The position numbers and the translations under genes are program-made. 64,000 nt of DNA from contig DEUB01000021.1 of assembly GCA_002362385.1 (NCBI GenBank), positions 1 to 64,000 of the forward strand, in the 5' to 3' direction. The notes below the pieces were generated by a model that was not told where the DNA came from, searched no databases, and saw nothing but the letters and a program-made list of their open reading frames with translations. Of this stretch, positions 1 to 8,687 are shown piece by piece (position 1 is the first letter of the stretch; each line of letters starts with the position of its first letter). Source of the DNA: Lachnospiraceae bacterium UBA3273 (GTDB lineage: Bacteria > Bacillota > Clostridia > Lachnospirales > Lachnospiraceae).

Positions 1-44
1 GTGCAGATCTCTTCTATGTCGGGTTTCTGGAATATGCGGTCCAT
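1..44 (-). CDS. Start of a further type VII locus gene, cut by the window edge
   Basis: On the minus strand an ATG at 44-42 follows a strong AGGAGGA ribosome site with 7 bases of spacing. It opens a frame that reads MDRIFQKPDIEEIC before the window ends. It begins 20 bases after the preceding small gene, so it is probably in the same operon. Position after three small helical partner genes is where LXG-type effectors usually sit, so an effector is a reasonable guess, but only 14 codons are visible and nothing in them identifies a family. Confidence 0.6.
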   Translation of the reverse strand, partial: MDRIFQKPDIEEIC

Positions 45-64
45 GGGTTCGTCCTCCTGTTCTT

Positions 65-361
65 TTACTGGTTCATCCTGCTTACCATTACGTCATCAAC
101 GTTCTGGAAGGATTGTGCTGCTGTGTCTATGCTGCCTACAAGCTGCAGGCATACCTGTGACATGGCTGTTACTACTTCTTTTTCTGCGGTAATCTGATCT
201 TTTATGGCTTCCAACATATCGCCTGCCGATTTGGTCATATTACCGGTAAGCTTTTCATAATCCGATACAATGTCATCAAAACCTCCTCCATTGGCTTTGC
301 TGATATCGGCAGACAGCTGCCTGACTTTTCCATAATCTATTGTAATATTTTCTTTTCCCAT
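65..361 (-). CDS. Small helical type VII secretion partner protein (WXG100-like / TIGR04197-like)
   Basis: A 98-residue acidic protein predicted to be almost entirely two alpha helices, with a Gly-rich turn (GGG near residues 25-27). There is no signal peptide or membrane segment. Size and helical-hairpin character match WXG100-superfamily proteins and the small Lap-type partners (DUF3130/TIGR04197) that bind LXG effectors and deliver them to EssC. No W-x-G motif is present. It lies downstream of the EssC ATPase gene, 15 bases after the next small helical gene, and just upstream of a truncated gene that may be its client effector. Family assignment is inference from composition and context; a role in type VII secretion is more secure. 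Confidence 0.6.
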   Translation of the reverse strand: MGKENITIDYGKVRQLSADISKANGGGFDDIVSDYEKLTGNMTKSAGDMLEAIKDQITAEKEVVTAMSQVCLQLVGSIDTAAQSFQNVDDVMVSRMNQ

Positions 362-376
362 TTTAATCTCTCCCCC

Positions 377-667
377 TTAACAGCAGGTATCGATATTATC
401 GATTGCCTGTACAAAACTGTCTATGGTTTCATTTTCAGAATTTTGCAATTGCTCAATAGAACCCTTGATCGTATCAATTGTATTTAAAAGCTTTTCTACA
501 TTTGGCGTCAGATCATCAGTATAAAATCCCCCATCCCTGCAATTTACCTGTTCTATTTTACTTTTTACCGTTTCAATCTGTTTTACAAAACTGTCCTGTG
601 CGCTTTTAAATTCCGAACAAAATGTATTATATTCGTCTTCTCCCACGCCAACCTTTATTGCTGCCAT
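377..667 (-). CDS. Small helical protein of the type VII locus
   Basis: A 96-residue, mostly helical acidic protein without signal peptide, membrane span or W-x-G motif. Heptad-like hydrophobic spacing runs through residues 20-45 and 55-92, with a short GGFYTDD turn between them, so a helical hairpin is expected. It ends with a Cys pair (DTCC). The gene has a GGAGGGGTATCGCT-type leader and lies between the coiled-coil gene at 686-1099 and the gene at 65-361, with short gaps. Such small helical proteins downstream of essC typically pair with each other or with LXG effectors. The specific family is not recognised. Confidence 0.6.
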   Translation of the reverse strand: MAAIKVGVGEDEYNTFCSEFKSAQDSFVKQIETVKSKIEQVNCRDGGFYTDDLTPNVEKLLNTIDTIKGSIEQLQNSENETIDSFVQAIDNIDTCC

Positions 668-685
668 AGCGATACCCCTCCTTTA

Positions 686-1099
686 CTATAACTGGCTTAC
701 CAGCCCTGCTCTTTTAGCAGAAAGCCTGCCTTCATAAGCAGTCAATGCGCTTATCTGGGCCTCTAATTCGCTCAATAGATTAGAACTGTCCGAAATACCT
801 GTATTGATATCAGATACCACGGTGCTCATATAAGTCTTAAGCCGGTCTGCCATTTCTCCTTCAAAAATGTCTGTTGTCACAATCTGCGTATACCTCACGT
901 CACTGTTTAAGACATTCTTAACATTTTTCCAACTTTCTATTTCTGAATCCAGTGAAGATTTACAGCTTGAAAGGGTCCCCTTTACCTTATTGCTTTCCCT
1001 GATTTTCCGGTCAATTTCATTTATCTGTGCCATAATTGCGGCAACTCTCCGCCGTTCAGCCTCAGCTGCAGCCGCTGCCTGTTTTTCTGCATCTGTCAT
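686..1099 (-). CDS. YwqH/DUF5082-like coiled-coil type VII partner protein
   Basis: A 137-residue protein with an Ala/Glu/Lys-rich helical start, a long coiled coil over about residues 15-60, a central DIFEGEMADRL segment, and a second coiled coil over about residues 90-135. The F-x-G in the turn sits where W-x-G is found in WXG100 proteins. This plan (coiled coil, W/F-x-G turn, coiled coil, about 130 residues) matches the YwqH-like DUF5082 proteins of Bacillus LXG cassettes. It starts 3 bases after the end of the EssC gene, so it is co-transcribed with it. It probably acts as a targeting partner for a secreted effector rather than as a toxin. Confidence 0.6.
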   Translation of the reverse strand: MTDAEKQAAAAAEAERRRVAAIMAQINEIDRKIRESNKVKGTLSSCKSSLDSEIESWKNVKNVLNSDVRYTQIVTTDIFEGEMADRLKTYMSTVVSDINTGISDSSNLLSELEAQISALTAYEGRLSAKRAGLVSQL

Positions 1100-1102
1100 T
1101 TG

Positions 1103-4100
1103 CTACACCTCCATATACTTTGCCAACATGATCTTTTTATTTAAACCGTTTGTATGTTGATAACCGAATTCTATTTTCCGATTTTCTTCCCTAAGGCCTG
1201 TATATCCAAAGACCTTCTGCTCCTTAATATTTCCCAGTATGATGCCTGTTTTACTCTGGCCGATCATTTCCATAAGCTTCCCTGAGCGGAGGGGAATTTG
1301 CGGTTCTGAAGAAACAATGACATAAATTCCCCATTTCGTCGCTTCTTCTAAAATATCCAGTTCGCTTTCTGCCCCTTCCTTACGGAACAGACCGTGTAAT
1401 TCCTGAATGATATCGATCACAACGTATACCGGTTCTTTTGTCTTCAGGAAGTCATATAATGTAAGGGTAAGATTGTCCAGCCTCTCTTCTTCATAGTCTT
1501 CTTTTCTGTTTTCACATTCCCTTTTAATTTCCTGTAAAATGCTGCGGATAGAATCATAATCTGCTCCATATGTATATTTTTCTTTATTCATGAAGTCAGC
1601 CGATGAACGCTTTTCCTGATCCAGGATCCATACCTTTTTCCCTTTTAAATGATTTAAAACCTGATGAAGCACATTTGTCCGGCCGCTGCCTGCTCCTCCG
1701 ATTACCAGGCCCGTACCTTTACTAATATCCAGATATTGAACATCCAAGTCATTTACTTCAATTCCTACCGGAATTCTGACAGGGCTTTCTTCATATCCCG
1801 GATATTGTGGCAGCATTTCGTGGTACAACTCTTCCGGCAATACCGGAATGCCCTTTGCCGCCTCCTCTGTACTGGCCTGTGCCACATTGCTTATTAATTT
1901 CTTTAAATTTTCATTATAAGAAAGCTCTGACTCACATGCCACGGGAGTGTACACCTGCATAATGTTCACATTATCCCGCTTTACCAGCACTCTCCCCTTT
2001 TTGTCCTCCGGCAGATTATAATCGCTCCGCCCGATCAGATTCCGGCTTTCGCCTTCTTCAAAGTTATATCCGGCGATTCTTTCCTTGATATTATTTAGAA
2101 CAGCTCCTTTCATGGCATTGATCCTGTTCATGGTAATCAGCAGATAAATGCCCAGACCCGCTCCATCCCGGCACACCTTCTGTATAAACTGGTCTGCCTT
2201 ATCTCCCAGCTCTTTAAAAGAATCAAAATTGTCTATTAAAAGAACCAATACCTTTAAAGGCTCTGCCTGACTGGAGTTGTAAACAGAAATACTCTGCGCC
2301 ATGGCTTTTGCAAACTTCCGTTTACGCTCTGCTATCTCATCCAGTATCATTTTCTGGAACTTTTCGATTTTCTCTCCGTCATCCAGTCCCATATAATCCG
2401 CCACATGAGGCAGCCCCATTAACGGAATCAGTCCGCTGTTTCCCAGATCCAGAATATAGAAGTTCAAATTCCTGACTGAGTTTTTCATGGAAAGCCCTAC
2501 TGCGATATTTGTTAACAGCATTGTTTTTCCATAGCCGCCGGACGCCATATACAAAAGATGACCGTTTTTCATTAAATTCAGCTGGTATTCTTCCTGCAGC
2601 TGCTCCTCCGGCACATCGATCAAACCGATTCCTAAGGTATAATCGCCTTCCTTAAACTGAGCGCTGTCTACAACCTTCTTTGTATAGGGAGATTCCATAA
2701 AATCCGGCAAAGAGGGCAGCCATGGCTTTTTTACTTCTACTGCCTGTTCTTTTTCATAAATATCATGAAGATGTTCCACAACGGCATCCAGCTGGGTAGC
2801 TTTTATCTGATTGCTCTCTACCGTACCGCTTAAATCCTGATTGATCAGCCTGCCCTGTCCCAAAGGACTGATCAGATACACCCTGTCATCTTCTTTTTCC
2901 TCTTCCGTCTGATCGCTGCTGTAAGAAGCCCCGCTCCATGCAGATTGGAATAATTCATATATTTCGTTATTTCCTACCTGAAGATAGGCTCTTCCCGCCT
3001 GGGTTATATTGGCGGCGTCAGGCGTCTTTAACATCTCCTTACTGTCCCCTGCATTTTGTACCTTTAAGCAAAGACGGAATTTACTGTTTGTCCATATCTG
3101 GTCATCCACCACGCCGCTGGGCTTTTGCGTTGCAAGGATCAGATGTATTCCAAGGCTTCGTCCGATACGGGCCGCCGAAACCAGCTCGCTCATAAACTCC
3201 GGCTGCTCTTTTTTTAGTTCTGCAAACTCATCACTGATCAAAAACAGATGTGGTAAAGGCTCGTCTACCTTTCCCAGCTTAAACAATTGATTATAACCGT
3301 TAATATGATTTACGTTGTTTTCCCCGAAAATCCGCTGTCTCCGTGACAATTCACTTTTAATGGACGCCATTGCCCTCATGCTCTCCGCTTTATCCAGGTT
3401 TGTAATGGTTCCTAAAAGATGGGGCAGCTTTGCAAAGAGATTCGCCATGCCGCCTCCTTTATAATCGATCAGCAAAAATCCCACTTCATGAGGATGAAAA
3501 TTTACTGCGAGAGACAAAATATAAGACTGCACAATCTCAGACTTTCCGGAACCTGTTGTTCCCGCCACCAGACCGTGGGGCCCGTGAGCCTTTTCGTGAA
3601 GGTTTAACTCAACATAATCGTTTTCAGCCCTTACCCCCAGAGGCACAGCCAGGGATTTATGGGATTCATTTTTTCTCCAGCGTTCCTTGACCTGTAACTC
3701 TTCCGGATGTTCGATCCCATACATATCAAAAAATGTTATGGACTCCGGAATCTTACTGCTGACACCCTGTTCATGGATCAAGGCGCTTAAATTTCGTGCC
3801 ATCTTTTCCAGATCCACTTCATCTGTATGCTGGACCTCAAATTTTCTATCCTTCTTTTCTCCTTCCTCCATAAGCAGCGTCCCGCTCTGGGAGTCATGGA
3901 GCATACAGACCGTTTTGATATTCTCCGGCAGATTCGCTTTCTGGTCGGTAGTATAAATAATACTGAATCCTAATGCCAGATTTTTATTTTGTAAATATTC
4001 CATAATGGCATGATTCAGGATCAGCTTCGGTTCATCAATGATGAACAGGTAATAGGGCGAAAATACCGTCTCCTGTTTCTCCTCATCCAGCTTCATTTTA

Positions 4101-5299
4101 CGTTCCTTTAATATTTGCTGAATGCTTCCCAAAATCTGGTCTCTTGCCTGTTCTGAACTGATTTTTCCGTATACGTTTATTGCACGGATCCTCAAATGCG
4201 GATACCAGTCAGCATATTCAAACTCTTCATCATAGATCTTGTTATGTATCAGGATGATCTGCAGATCCCTGTAGCTTTGAAAAAAAGTCATCTGAGCCAG
4301 CAGATACTTAATCTGTTCATGTACGTTTGCCTTGGAACCTACAATGCCCAAATGGGATCTTTTCAAATCGATCTGAACCGGAATATGGTCTATTTTTCGA
4401 AAATCTTTGGGGATCGCTTTTGCCTCTTCCGTCAGTTCGTCCTTTTTCATTTCCAGCTCATTGATCTGTGTTGTTACCTCAATTTTGGATTTTCCCCTGT
4501 AATATCCCAAATTTACACTCAAAAAATCATCATCCAGCAGACTCCTTTCATAAATACGGCTGCTGTATCTGCTGATCATATGCTCCAATTCAGGAAGCGT
4601 GGGATTCTGATATTCCAGAGCCTTTTTCTCTTCTTTTCTTGCCTTTATAATGCGTTTTCGTACGTCTAAAAGATAATTTCCATACATAAGTTCCCGTTCT
4701 TTGTTTTCCCGCTTGATATCTTTTGTATCCGAAATAAACTTCTGTACTGAAAAAATAGTGGTTATGATCGTCATTCCGATACTCATGAAAATATATGCGC
4801 CGCGTTTCAGTATAACGCCCATGGCAATGGTAAATGCCAGCATACAGACCGGCGGAATGATCATCTGCGCCAGGCCGCCCTTTGACAGTTCTTTTTTCTG
4901 CGGCGGATTCTGCACCTCGATCTTTTCTTTACTTACTTTATAAATGACCCTGGGGGAACGTTTATAAAACGGAAAACCTTCAAAATAATTTTCTTTTTCC
5001 CTGCATGGTATCAGATGTGTACGAACTTTTTCTTCTTCTCCGGCGATCTCAATATAGGTATTAAAAAAAGTAATTGCAGTCTTCCCAAAGGATAAAGTAT
5101 CTCCTTCTTCAATTTTAAAAATATCTGCTGATACAGCTTTGCCATTTAAAAAGATTCCTTCTATTAAACCGCCTTTTATCATAATTTCTGTCCGGCTTAT
5201 TAAAATCTGTGTCGGCAGATCATAAATACAGATATCTGTTTGAAAGGATTCGTTTTGGTTCCCGATCCATATATTTTCTTTTCTTTCGTAGCAGCGCAT
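1103..5299 (-). CDS. essC: Type VII secretion ATPase EssC (FHA plus FtsK/SpoIIIE domains)
   Basis: A 1398-residue motor protein of the type VIIb secretion machine. An N-terminal FHA-like beta domain (about 1-95) is followed by two membrane helices (about 145-190), then three tandem FtsK/SpoIIIE ATPase modules. The first has a full Walker A (GTTGSGKS, near residue 580) and the hallmark LLIDYKGGG motif. The second has ASGGYGKT near 922. The third has GGAGSGRT near 1205, with Arg in place of the Walker Lys, so it is probably inactive for hydrolysis. Length and order match staphylococcal EssC and Bacillus YukB. It binds WXG100 substrates and powers export. The start has AAGGAG ten bases upstream. 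It follows essB by 25 bases. Confidence 0.95.
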   Translation of the reverse strand: MRCYERKENIWIGNQNESFQTDICIYDLPTQILISRTEIMIKGGLIEGIFLNGKAVSADIFKIEEGDTLSFGKTAITFFNTYIEIAGEEEKVRTHLIPCREKENYFEGFPFYKRSPRVIYKVSKEKIEVQNPPQKKELSKGGLAQMIIPPVCMLAFTIAMGVILKRGAYIFMSIGMTIITTIFSVQKFISDTKDIKRENKERELMYGNYLLDVRKRIIKARKEEKKALEYQNPTLPELEHMISRYSSRIYERSLLDDDFLSVNLGYYRGKSKIEVTTQINELEMKKDELTEEAKAIPKDFRKIDHIPVQIDLKRSHLGIVGSKANVHEQIKYLLAQMTFFQSYRDLQIILIHNKIYDEEFEYADWYPHLRIRAINVYGKISSEQARDQILGSIQQILKERKMKLDEEKQETVFSPYYLFIIDEPKLILNHAIMEYLQNKNLALGFSIIYTTDQKANLPENIKTVCMLHDSQSGTLLMEEGEKKDRKFEVQHTDEVDLEKMARNLSALIHEQGVSSKIPESITFFDMYGIEHPEELQVKERWRKNESHKSLAVPLGVRAENDYVELNLHEKAHGPHGLVAGTTGSGKSEIVQSYILSLAVNFHPHEVGFLLIDYKGGGMANLFAKLPHLLGTITNLDKAESMRAMASIKSELSRRQRIFGENNVNHINGYNQLFKLGKVDEPLPHLFLISDEFAELKKEQPEFMSELVSAARIGRSLGIHLILATQKPSGVVDDQIWTNSKFRLCLKVQNAGDSKEMLKTPDAANITQAGRAYLQVGNNEIYELFQSAWSGASYSSDQTEEEKEDDRVYLISPLGQGRLINQDLSGTVESNQIKATQLDAVVEHLHDIYEKEQAVEVKKPWLPSLPDFMESPYTKKVVDSAQFKEGDYTLGIGLIDVPEEQLQEEYQLNLMKNGHLLYMASGGYGKTMLLTNIAVGLSMKNSVRNLNFYILDLGNSGLIPLMGLPHVADYMGLDDGEKIEKFQKMILDEIAERKRKFAKAMAQSISVYNSSQAEPLKVLVLLIDNFDSFKELGDKADQFIQKVCRDGAGLGIYLLITMNRINAMKGAVLNNIKERIAGYNFEEGESRNLIGRSDYNLPEDKKGRVLVKRDNVNIMQVYTPVACESELSYNENLKKLISNVAQASTEEAAKGIPVLPEELYHEMLPQYPGYEESPVRIPVGIEVNDLDVQYLDISKGTGLVIGGAGSGRTNVLHQVLNHLKGKKVWILDQEKRSSADFMNKEKYTYGADYDSIRSILQEIKRECENRKEDYEEERLDNLTLTLYDFLKTKEPVYVVIDIIQELHGLFRKEGAESELDILEEATKWGIYVIVSSEPQIPLRSGKLMEMIGQSKTGIILGNIKEQKVFGYTGLREENRKIEFGYQHTNGLNKKIMLAKYMEV

Positions 5300-5324
5300 T
5301 TACCTTCTACTCCTTCGTGCCATT

Positions 5325-6452
5325 TTATTCTTCTGTCTTATATTTTTCCCCCAGCGCCTTAATTTCACTATTTAACGTATCAAGCCTGGATTTTTTCTCT
5401 TCTCCGTCCATGTTGCTTTCGTTTTCCAGAATATCGATTTCCTTCATATATGCATAAATCAGCAATTTATCATCGGATAACGCCAGTGCCAGATTTTCCG
5501 CCTCCCTTACATCAAGCCGCCCCAGACTGATCCAGTATTCCAGCTCCTTTTCATTGCTGTTAACGGATAATCTGGAGACAATGTTGCTGATTTCCTCCTG
5601 CTTAAAGCTTTCCGTGCTGGCATAGGCTGTCGCAAGGATATATTTTGTATGAATATCCATCTCTTCCGTTTCTATTTGTTTTATGCTGTCAATACATCCT
5701 ACATAATCCCTGGCAATGAACCTTTCATTGGCCATAACCAGAGCCTTCTCTCTGGGAATGATAAACCCTCCGTAATAAATGGACAGAGCGCCTGTTGTAA
5801 TTCCGGTTACCAGCATCACAATGGCTGTGATCTTCCAGAATGAGTACTTCTTCTTAGAAACCTCTTTCATTTTTTCTTTTTTATTTTTCAAAAAATGATC
5901 CCGTACGTTTTTAAGTACTTCTACAAGTTCCTGTACATTTTCCGCTTGGACGATCCGGTTCAGGCTTTTTTCTCTGTGAAGGATTTCAAGTCCGCTTTCT
6001 AAGACCTGATTTATTTGATATTTCCTGCTTAAAAGCCCTCCAGCAACACATTTGTATGCATACAGAAATTCTTTTTCATCTGCCTTTTTTTCTCTTCCAT
6101 ACAAGTCTCTTGCTTTTACAAAGGGAATCATATTATCATCATAAAAAATATTTTCTTCATTGATTTCAATACGATACTGCATGAAAACATCATACAACTT
6201 TACAAAATTGACCAAAAACTGTCTTTGCTTTTCTTGTATCTCCCGCTCAATTTCTTTTAAAGGTGTCAAATCCGTCAGATCATATATAAATGTCACTTCC
6301 TCTAACGATTCCTTAAATGAGCACGGTATCAATCCCTGTACATTTGCCGTTATTTTCTGATAATCAAAACTATCCTCTGCCGCTAATGATGATTTCTTAA
6401 TTACTTCCTCTGCCTGACAGCTGTTTACTTTTGTACTTTCCACTTTCCGCAC
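5325..6452 (-). CDS. essB: Type VII secretion protein EssB/YukC (membrane pseudokinase)
   Basis: A 375-residue protein with the EssB/YukC layout: a cytosolic pseudokinase-like domain (about 40-200), one membrane helix (about 208-232, with ITAIVMLVTGITTG), and a helical extracytoplasmic tail (about 235-375). EssB/YukC bridges the EssC motor and the EsaA channel component. The position between the esaB-like and essC genes, with short gaps on both sides, supports the call. The sequence is otherwise divergent, and no kinase catalytic residues are apparent, as expected for this family. Confidence 0.88.
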   Translation of the reverse strand: MRKVESTKVNSCQAEEVIKKSSLAAEDSFDYQKITANVQGLIPCSFKESLEEVTFIYDLTDLTPLKEIEREIQEKQRQFLVNFVKLYDVFMQYRIEINEENIFYDDNMIPFVKARDLYGREKKADEKEFLYAYKCVAGGLLSRKYQINQVLESGLEILHREKSLNRIVQAENVQELVEVLKNVRDHFLKNKKEKMKEVSKKKYSFWKITAIVMLVTGITTGALSIYYGGFIIPREKALVMANERFIARDYVGCIDSIKQIETEEMDIHTKYILATAYASTESFKQEEISNIVSRLSVNSNEKELEYWISLGRLDVREAENLALALSDDKLLIYAYMKEIDILENESNMDGEEKKSRLDTLNSEIKALGEKYKTEE

Positions 6453-6465
6453 TCCTTATCTTTTG

Positions 6466-6711
6466 TTATTCGTTATAAAGCATAATAATATCGCCGTTAA
6501 AAATCATTTCCTGTTCATAGTTCTTATAAAGGTTTAAACGCCTCTTGCTCCTCTGGGATTTGACAGCAAAGGGTTCTTTAAGTTCCCACATAATATCGGG
6601 CATATTTTCCTCTAAAACCCGGAAAGTTGTTGCAATTCTCTGTTTATTATCAACTTGTATATTTATTTTCCTGTTATCTACACAATTCTGGATCGTGATC
6701 GTAATTTTCAT
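6466..6711 (-). CDS. esaB: EsaB/YukD ubiquitin-like type VII secretion protein
   Basis: An 81-residue cytosolic protein whose strand-helix-strand pattern (MKITITIQN at the start, GDIIMLYNE at the end) fits the ubiquitin fold of YukD/EsaB. The typical length is about 80 residues. EsaB/YukD is a conserved small component of the type VIIb machine and is thought to have a regulatory or assembly role. The start codon overlaps the stop of the essA-like gene by four bases, so translation is coupled, and essB follows after 13 bases. Confidence 0.85.
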   Translation of the reverse strand: MKITITIQNCVDNRKINIQVDNKQRIATTFRVLEENMPDIMWELKEPFAVKSQRSKRRLNLYKNYEQEMIFNGDIIMLYNE

Positions 6712-7133
6712 TTCTTTTTTCTCCTATGTCCTATCAGCCAAAATAAGATCCCCGCCGCAGCTATTCCTCCAAAAATATAAATAAAAGGCCAAAGATCAAA
6801 GTAATTGGTTTCAGAGACCTTATAGTCAGCCTTTATGACCGTTTCCATTTCTGCTTCCATCAGAGTTTCAAAAATATGTTCATTTTCATAATTGCCATTT
6901 TCTTCTCCGGATAGTACATCCTCAAAAACAGCTGTTCTGTTTTCCTGTTCTCTTTTTGCAACTTCCTGCTCTGCCTGTTCAAATCTTTTGTCAAACATAT
7001 GTATTTGAAAGCGGTCGCAAAGGGATGTCGATTGTTTCTCCTGCCAGTTTAAATCCTCTACCCTTAAATCTAACGCTGTATCAGGATCTATATCATTCTG
7101 GCTGACAGAACCTGCTCCGATTGTTAAATTCAT
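6708..7133 (-). CDS. essA: EssA-like type VII secretion membrane protein
   Basis: A 141-residue protein with a hydrophilic, acidic, partly helical N-terminal part and a single membrane helix near the C terminus (about 115-135), followed by the positive stop-transfer tail HRRKKK. EssA proteins of type VIIb systems are about 150 residues with a membrane helix in the same position. No N-terminal signal peptide is seen here, which differs from some EssA proteins. The gene lies between a small helical gene (one-base gap) and esaB (four-base overlap), the usual place for essA. The call rests on architecture and synteny more than on sequence motifs. Confidence 0.65.
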   Translation of the reverse strand: MNLTIGAGSVSQNDIDPDTALDLRVEDLNWQEKQSTSLCDRFQIHMFDKRFEQAEQEVAKREQENRTAVFEDVLSGEENGNYENEHIFETLMEAEMETVIKADYKVSETNYFDLWPFIYIFGGIAAAGILFWLIGHRRKKK

Positions 7134-7134
7134 T

Positions 7135-7413
7135 TCATTGCCCTCTTATGCTGTTTCCCATGTCAGTATCTGCACGGGATAAATTTACCGCTACTTTTAC
7201 GATTCTTTCCGCATCTCTGTTTGTGATTCTGTGATAAGAATTTAAAATGCTTATCACATCGCCGTAGATCTTACAACAATTCTCATTTGTATTATGATTG
7301 GTATCTCCCGCCCCTATGGAAGAAATGCCTGCAAGTTCTTCAGCCGATAAATTCAGTTCCCTTGCGCACGATACCGCTGTCTCATAATCACTTACCAGTG
7401 CTCTGCGTTCCAT
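7135..7413 (-). CDS. Small helical protein embedded in the type VII operon
   Basis: A 92-residue soluble protein predicted to be helical, with no membrane span and no W-x-G. It has an Asn/Cys-rich central patch (NTNENCC). The start is supported by an AAGGGGG site within the end of the upstream membrane-protein gene, which it overlaps by 26 bases, so it is translationally coupled to that gene. It ends one base before the essA-like gene. It could be a WXG100-superfamily partner or an immunity-related factor for the effector two genes upstream. I do not recognise the family. Confidence 0.55.
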   Translation of the reverse strand: MERRALVSDYETAVSCARELNLSAEELAGISSIGAGDTNHNTNENCCKIYGDVISILNSYHRITNRDAERIVKVAVNLSRADTDMGNSIRGQ

Positions 7414-8632
7414 TTCCTAAATCCCCCTTTTCCATTGCCATTGTACCGTCATGACCAACTCCTGCCGCCGGTCTCTTTGCCGCTTCAATCATGATAAATA
7501 CGAAAAACGATATCCCGTCTGCTATAAGATTTATCTTGAAAAATCTCCATTCAAAAGTATAAAAACGGGGGACAAGGACAATCCCAAGCTGGACTATGAT
7601 AAGCGTTACTATACAGCCTAACAGGAACTGAAAAGCACTTTTTAACAGCTTATTTCCCGGATCTGTTCTATCTGATTTTTGACCAGCAGGGCTTTGCCAA
7701 AGCAATCCGAATATAACGGCGATTATAACGGCTGAGATGCCATATGCCGCATATTCTTTTACATCTCCTTCCAGTGGAAGCAGAATATATTCCGAAACAA
7801 CGGATTTTAGGATATAGACCCAGAAAGCCATTCCGCAGCCTGAGAGAAGATATCGTCTTTTAAAGAGTTTCTCCTTTTCTTTTGCTATCGTTTCTTCCAG
7901 GATCTCTTCAGGGTACTTATCTTCTAGGTCCGCCCTTCTATTGATTATTATCCATTTAATATACAAACAGGCTAAAATGAAGGCTAAAAATACAATAAAT
8001 CCAAAATTAGTAAATTTCTTCCGCCTTTCTTTTGCCCTGCCGATTTGGTACTGATGCATTTTCTCCATTTCTTCCTCAAAGGCAGTTCGCATTTTATCCA
8101 CCTGTTCTACAATCTCTTCCATGGTAAAACCGGTCTCCTGTTCCATCTGGGGATTGGGGATATAACTGCCGTTTTGGTATTCGATATAGTAGCTTGTATT
8201 ATTACCTCTATAACTGCTATCAACATCAATATACAGATCCTCTCCATAATAACTTCCTACTGATATTCTATTATCATTTTTTCTTATACCCCTCTGTCCG
8301 ATATAACAATCATCTATTCCAGCAGAAACAACATACAACATTCCCATATCTGATGACAGACCAAGAAAGTAGAATCCGGATAAATATCCATCCGGATAAT
8401 CAAGATCACTTCCCCTAATTTCCCAGTCTTCTATATATTTTCTTTTTGTATACTCATTTGCAAATTCTATCGTTGTCTGAAGTCCCGGAATATTCCTTTT
8501 TTCTTCTATTTCTTTTACCACAATGGATATTTGGACCATGAAATAACTGATAAATATCAGTAAAATAAATTTTACGATAAATGAAAACTGTCTTTTATTT
8601 CCCGAATTATTACATACCGTTTGTTTACTCAC
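7388..8632 (-). CDS. Polytopic membrane protein, candidate immunity factor of the LXG-like effector
   Basis: A 414-residue protein. A membrane helix at about 17-38 is followed by an extracytoplasmic region of about 170 residues with Tyr/Gly/Asp-rich beta character (GSYYGEDLYIDVDSSYRG), then at least four further membrane helices (about 208-230, 265-285, 298-315, 335-358 and possibly 372-392). It lies 55 bases downstream of the LXG-like effector gene. TipC, which protects Streptococcus intermedius from the cell-wall toxin TelC, is also a membrane-anchored extracytoplasmic protein encoded next to its toxin. That parallel and the position suggest an immunity role, but no sequence motif proves it. 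A lineage-specific translocon part is the alternative. Confidence 0.5.
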   Translation of the reverse strand: MSKQTVCNNSGNKRQFSFIVKFILLIFISYFMVQISIVVKEIEEKRNIPGLQTTIEFANEYTKRKYIEDWEIRGSDLDYPDGYLSGFYFLGLSSDMGMLYVVSAGIDDCYIGQRGIRKNDNRISVGSYYGEDLYIDVDSSYRGNNTSYYIEYQNGSYIPNPQMEQETGFTMEEIVEQVDKMRTAFEEEMEKMHQYQIGRAKERRKKFTNFGFIVFLAFILACLYIKWIIINRRADLEDKYPEEILEETIAKEKEKLFKRRYLLSGCGMAFWVYILKSVVSEYILLPLEGDVKEYAAYGISAVIIAVIFGLLWQSPAGQKSDRTDPGNKLLKSAFQFLLGCIVTLIIVQLGIVLVPRFYTFEWRFFKINLIADGISFFVFIMIEAAKRPAAGVGHDGTMAMEKGDLGNGTQSTGK

Positions 8633-8687
8633 TGTGCTACTCCTTTATAAAATCCAAAGCTTCTTTATTAATCCCTGTTGATATGTT

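Noticed and set aside
4196..4669. A 157-codon plus-strand open frame
   Set aside because: Antisense to the EssC gene, with no family resemblance or ribosome site.
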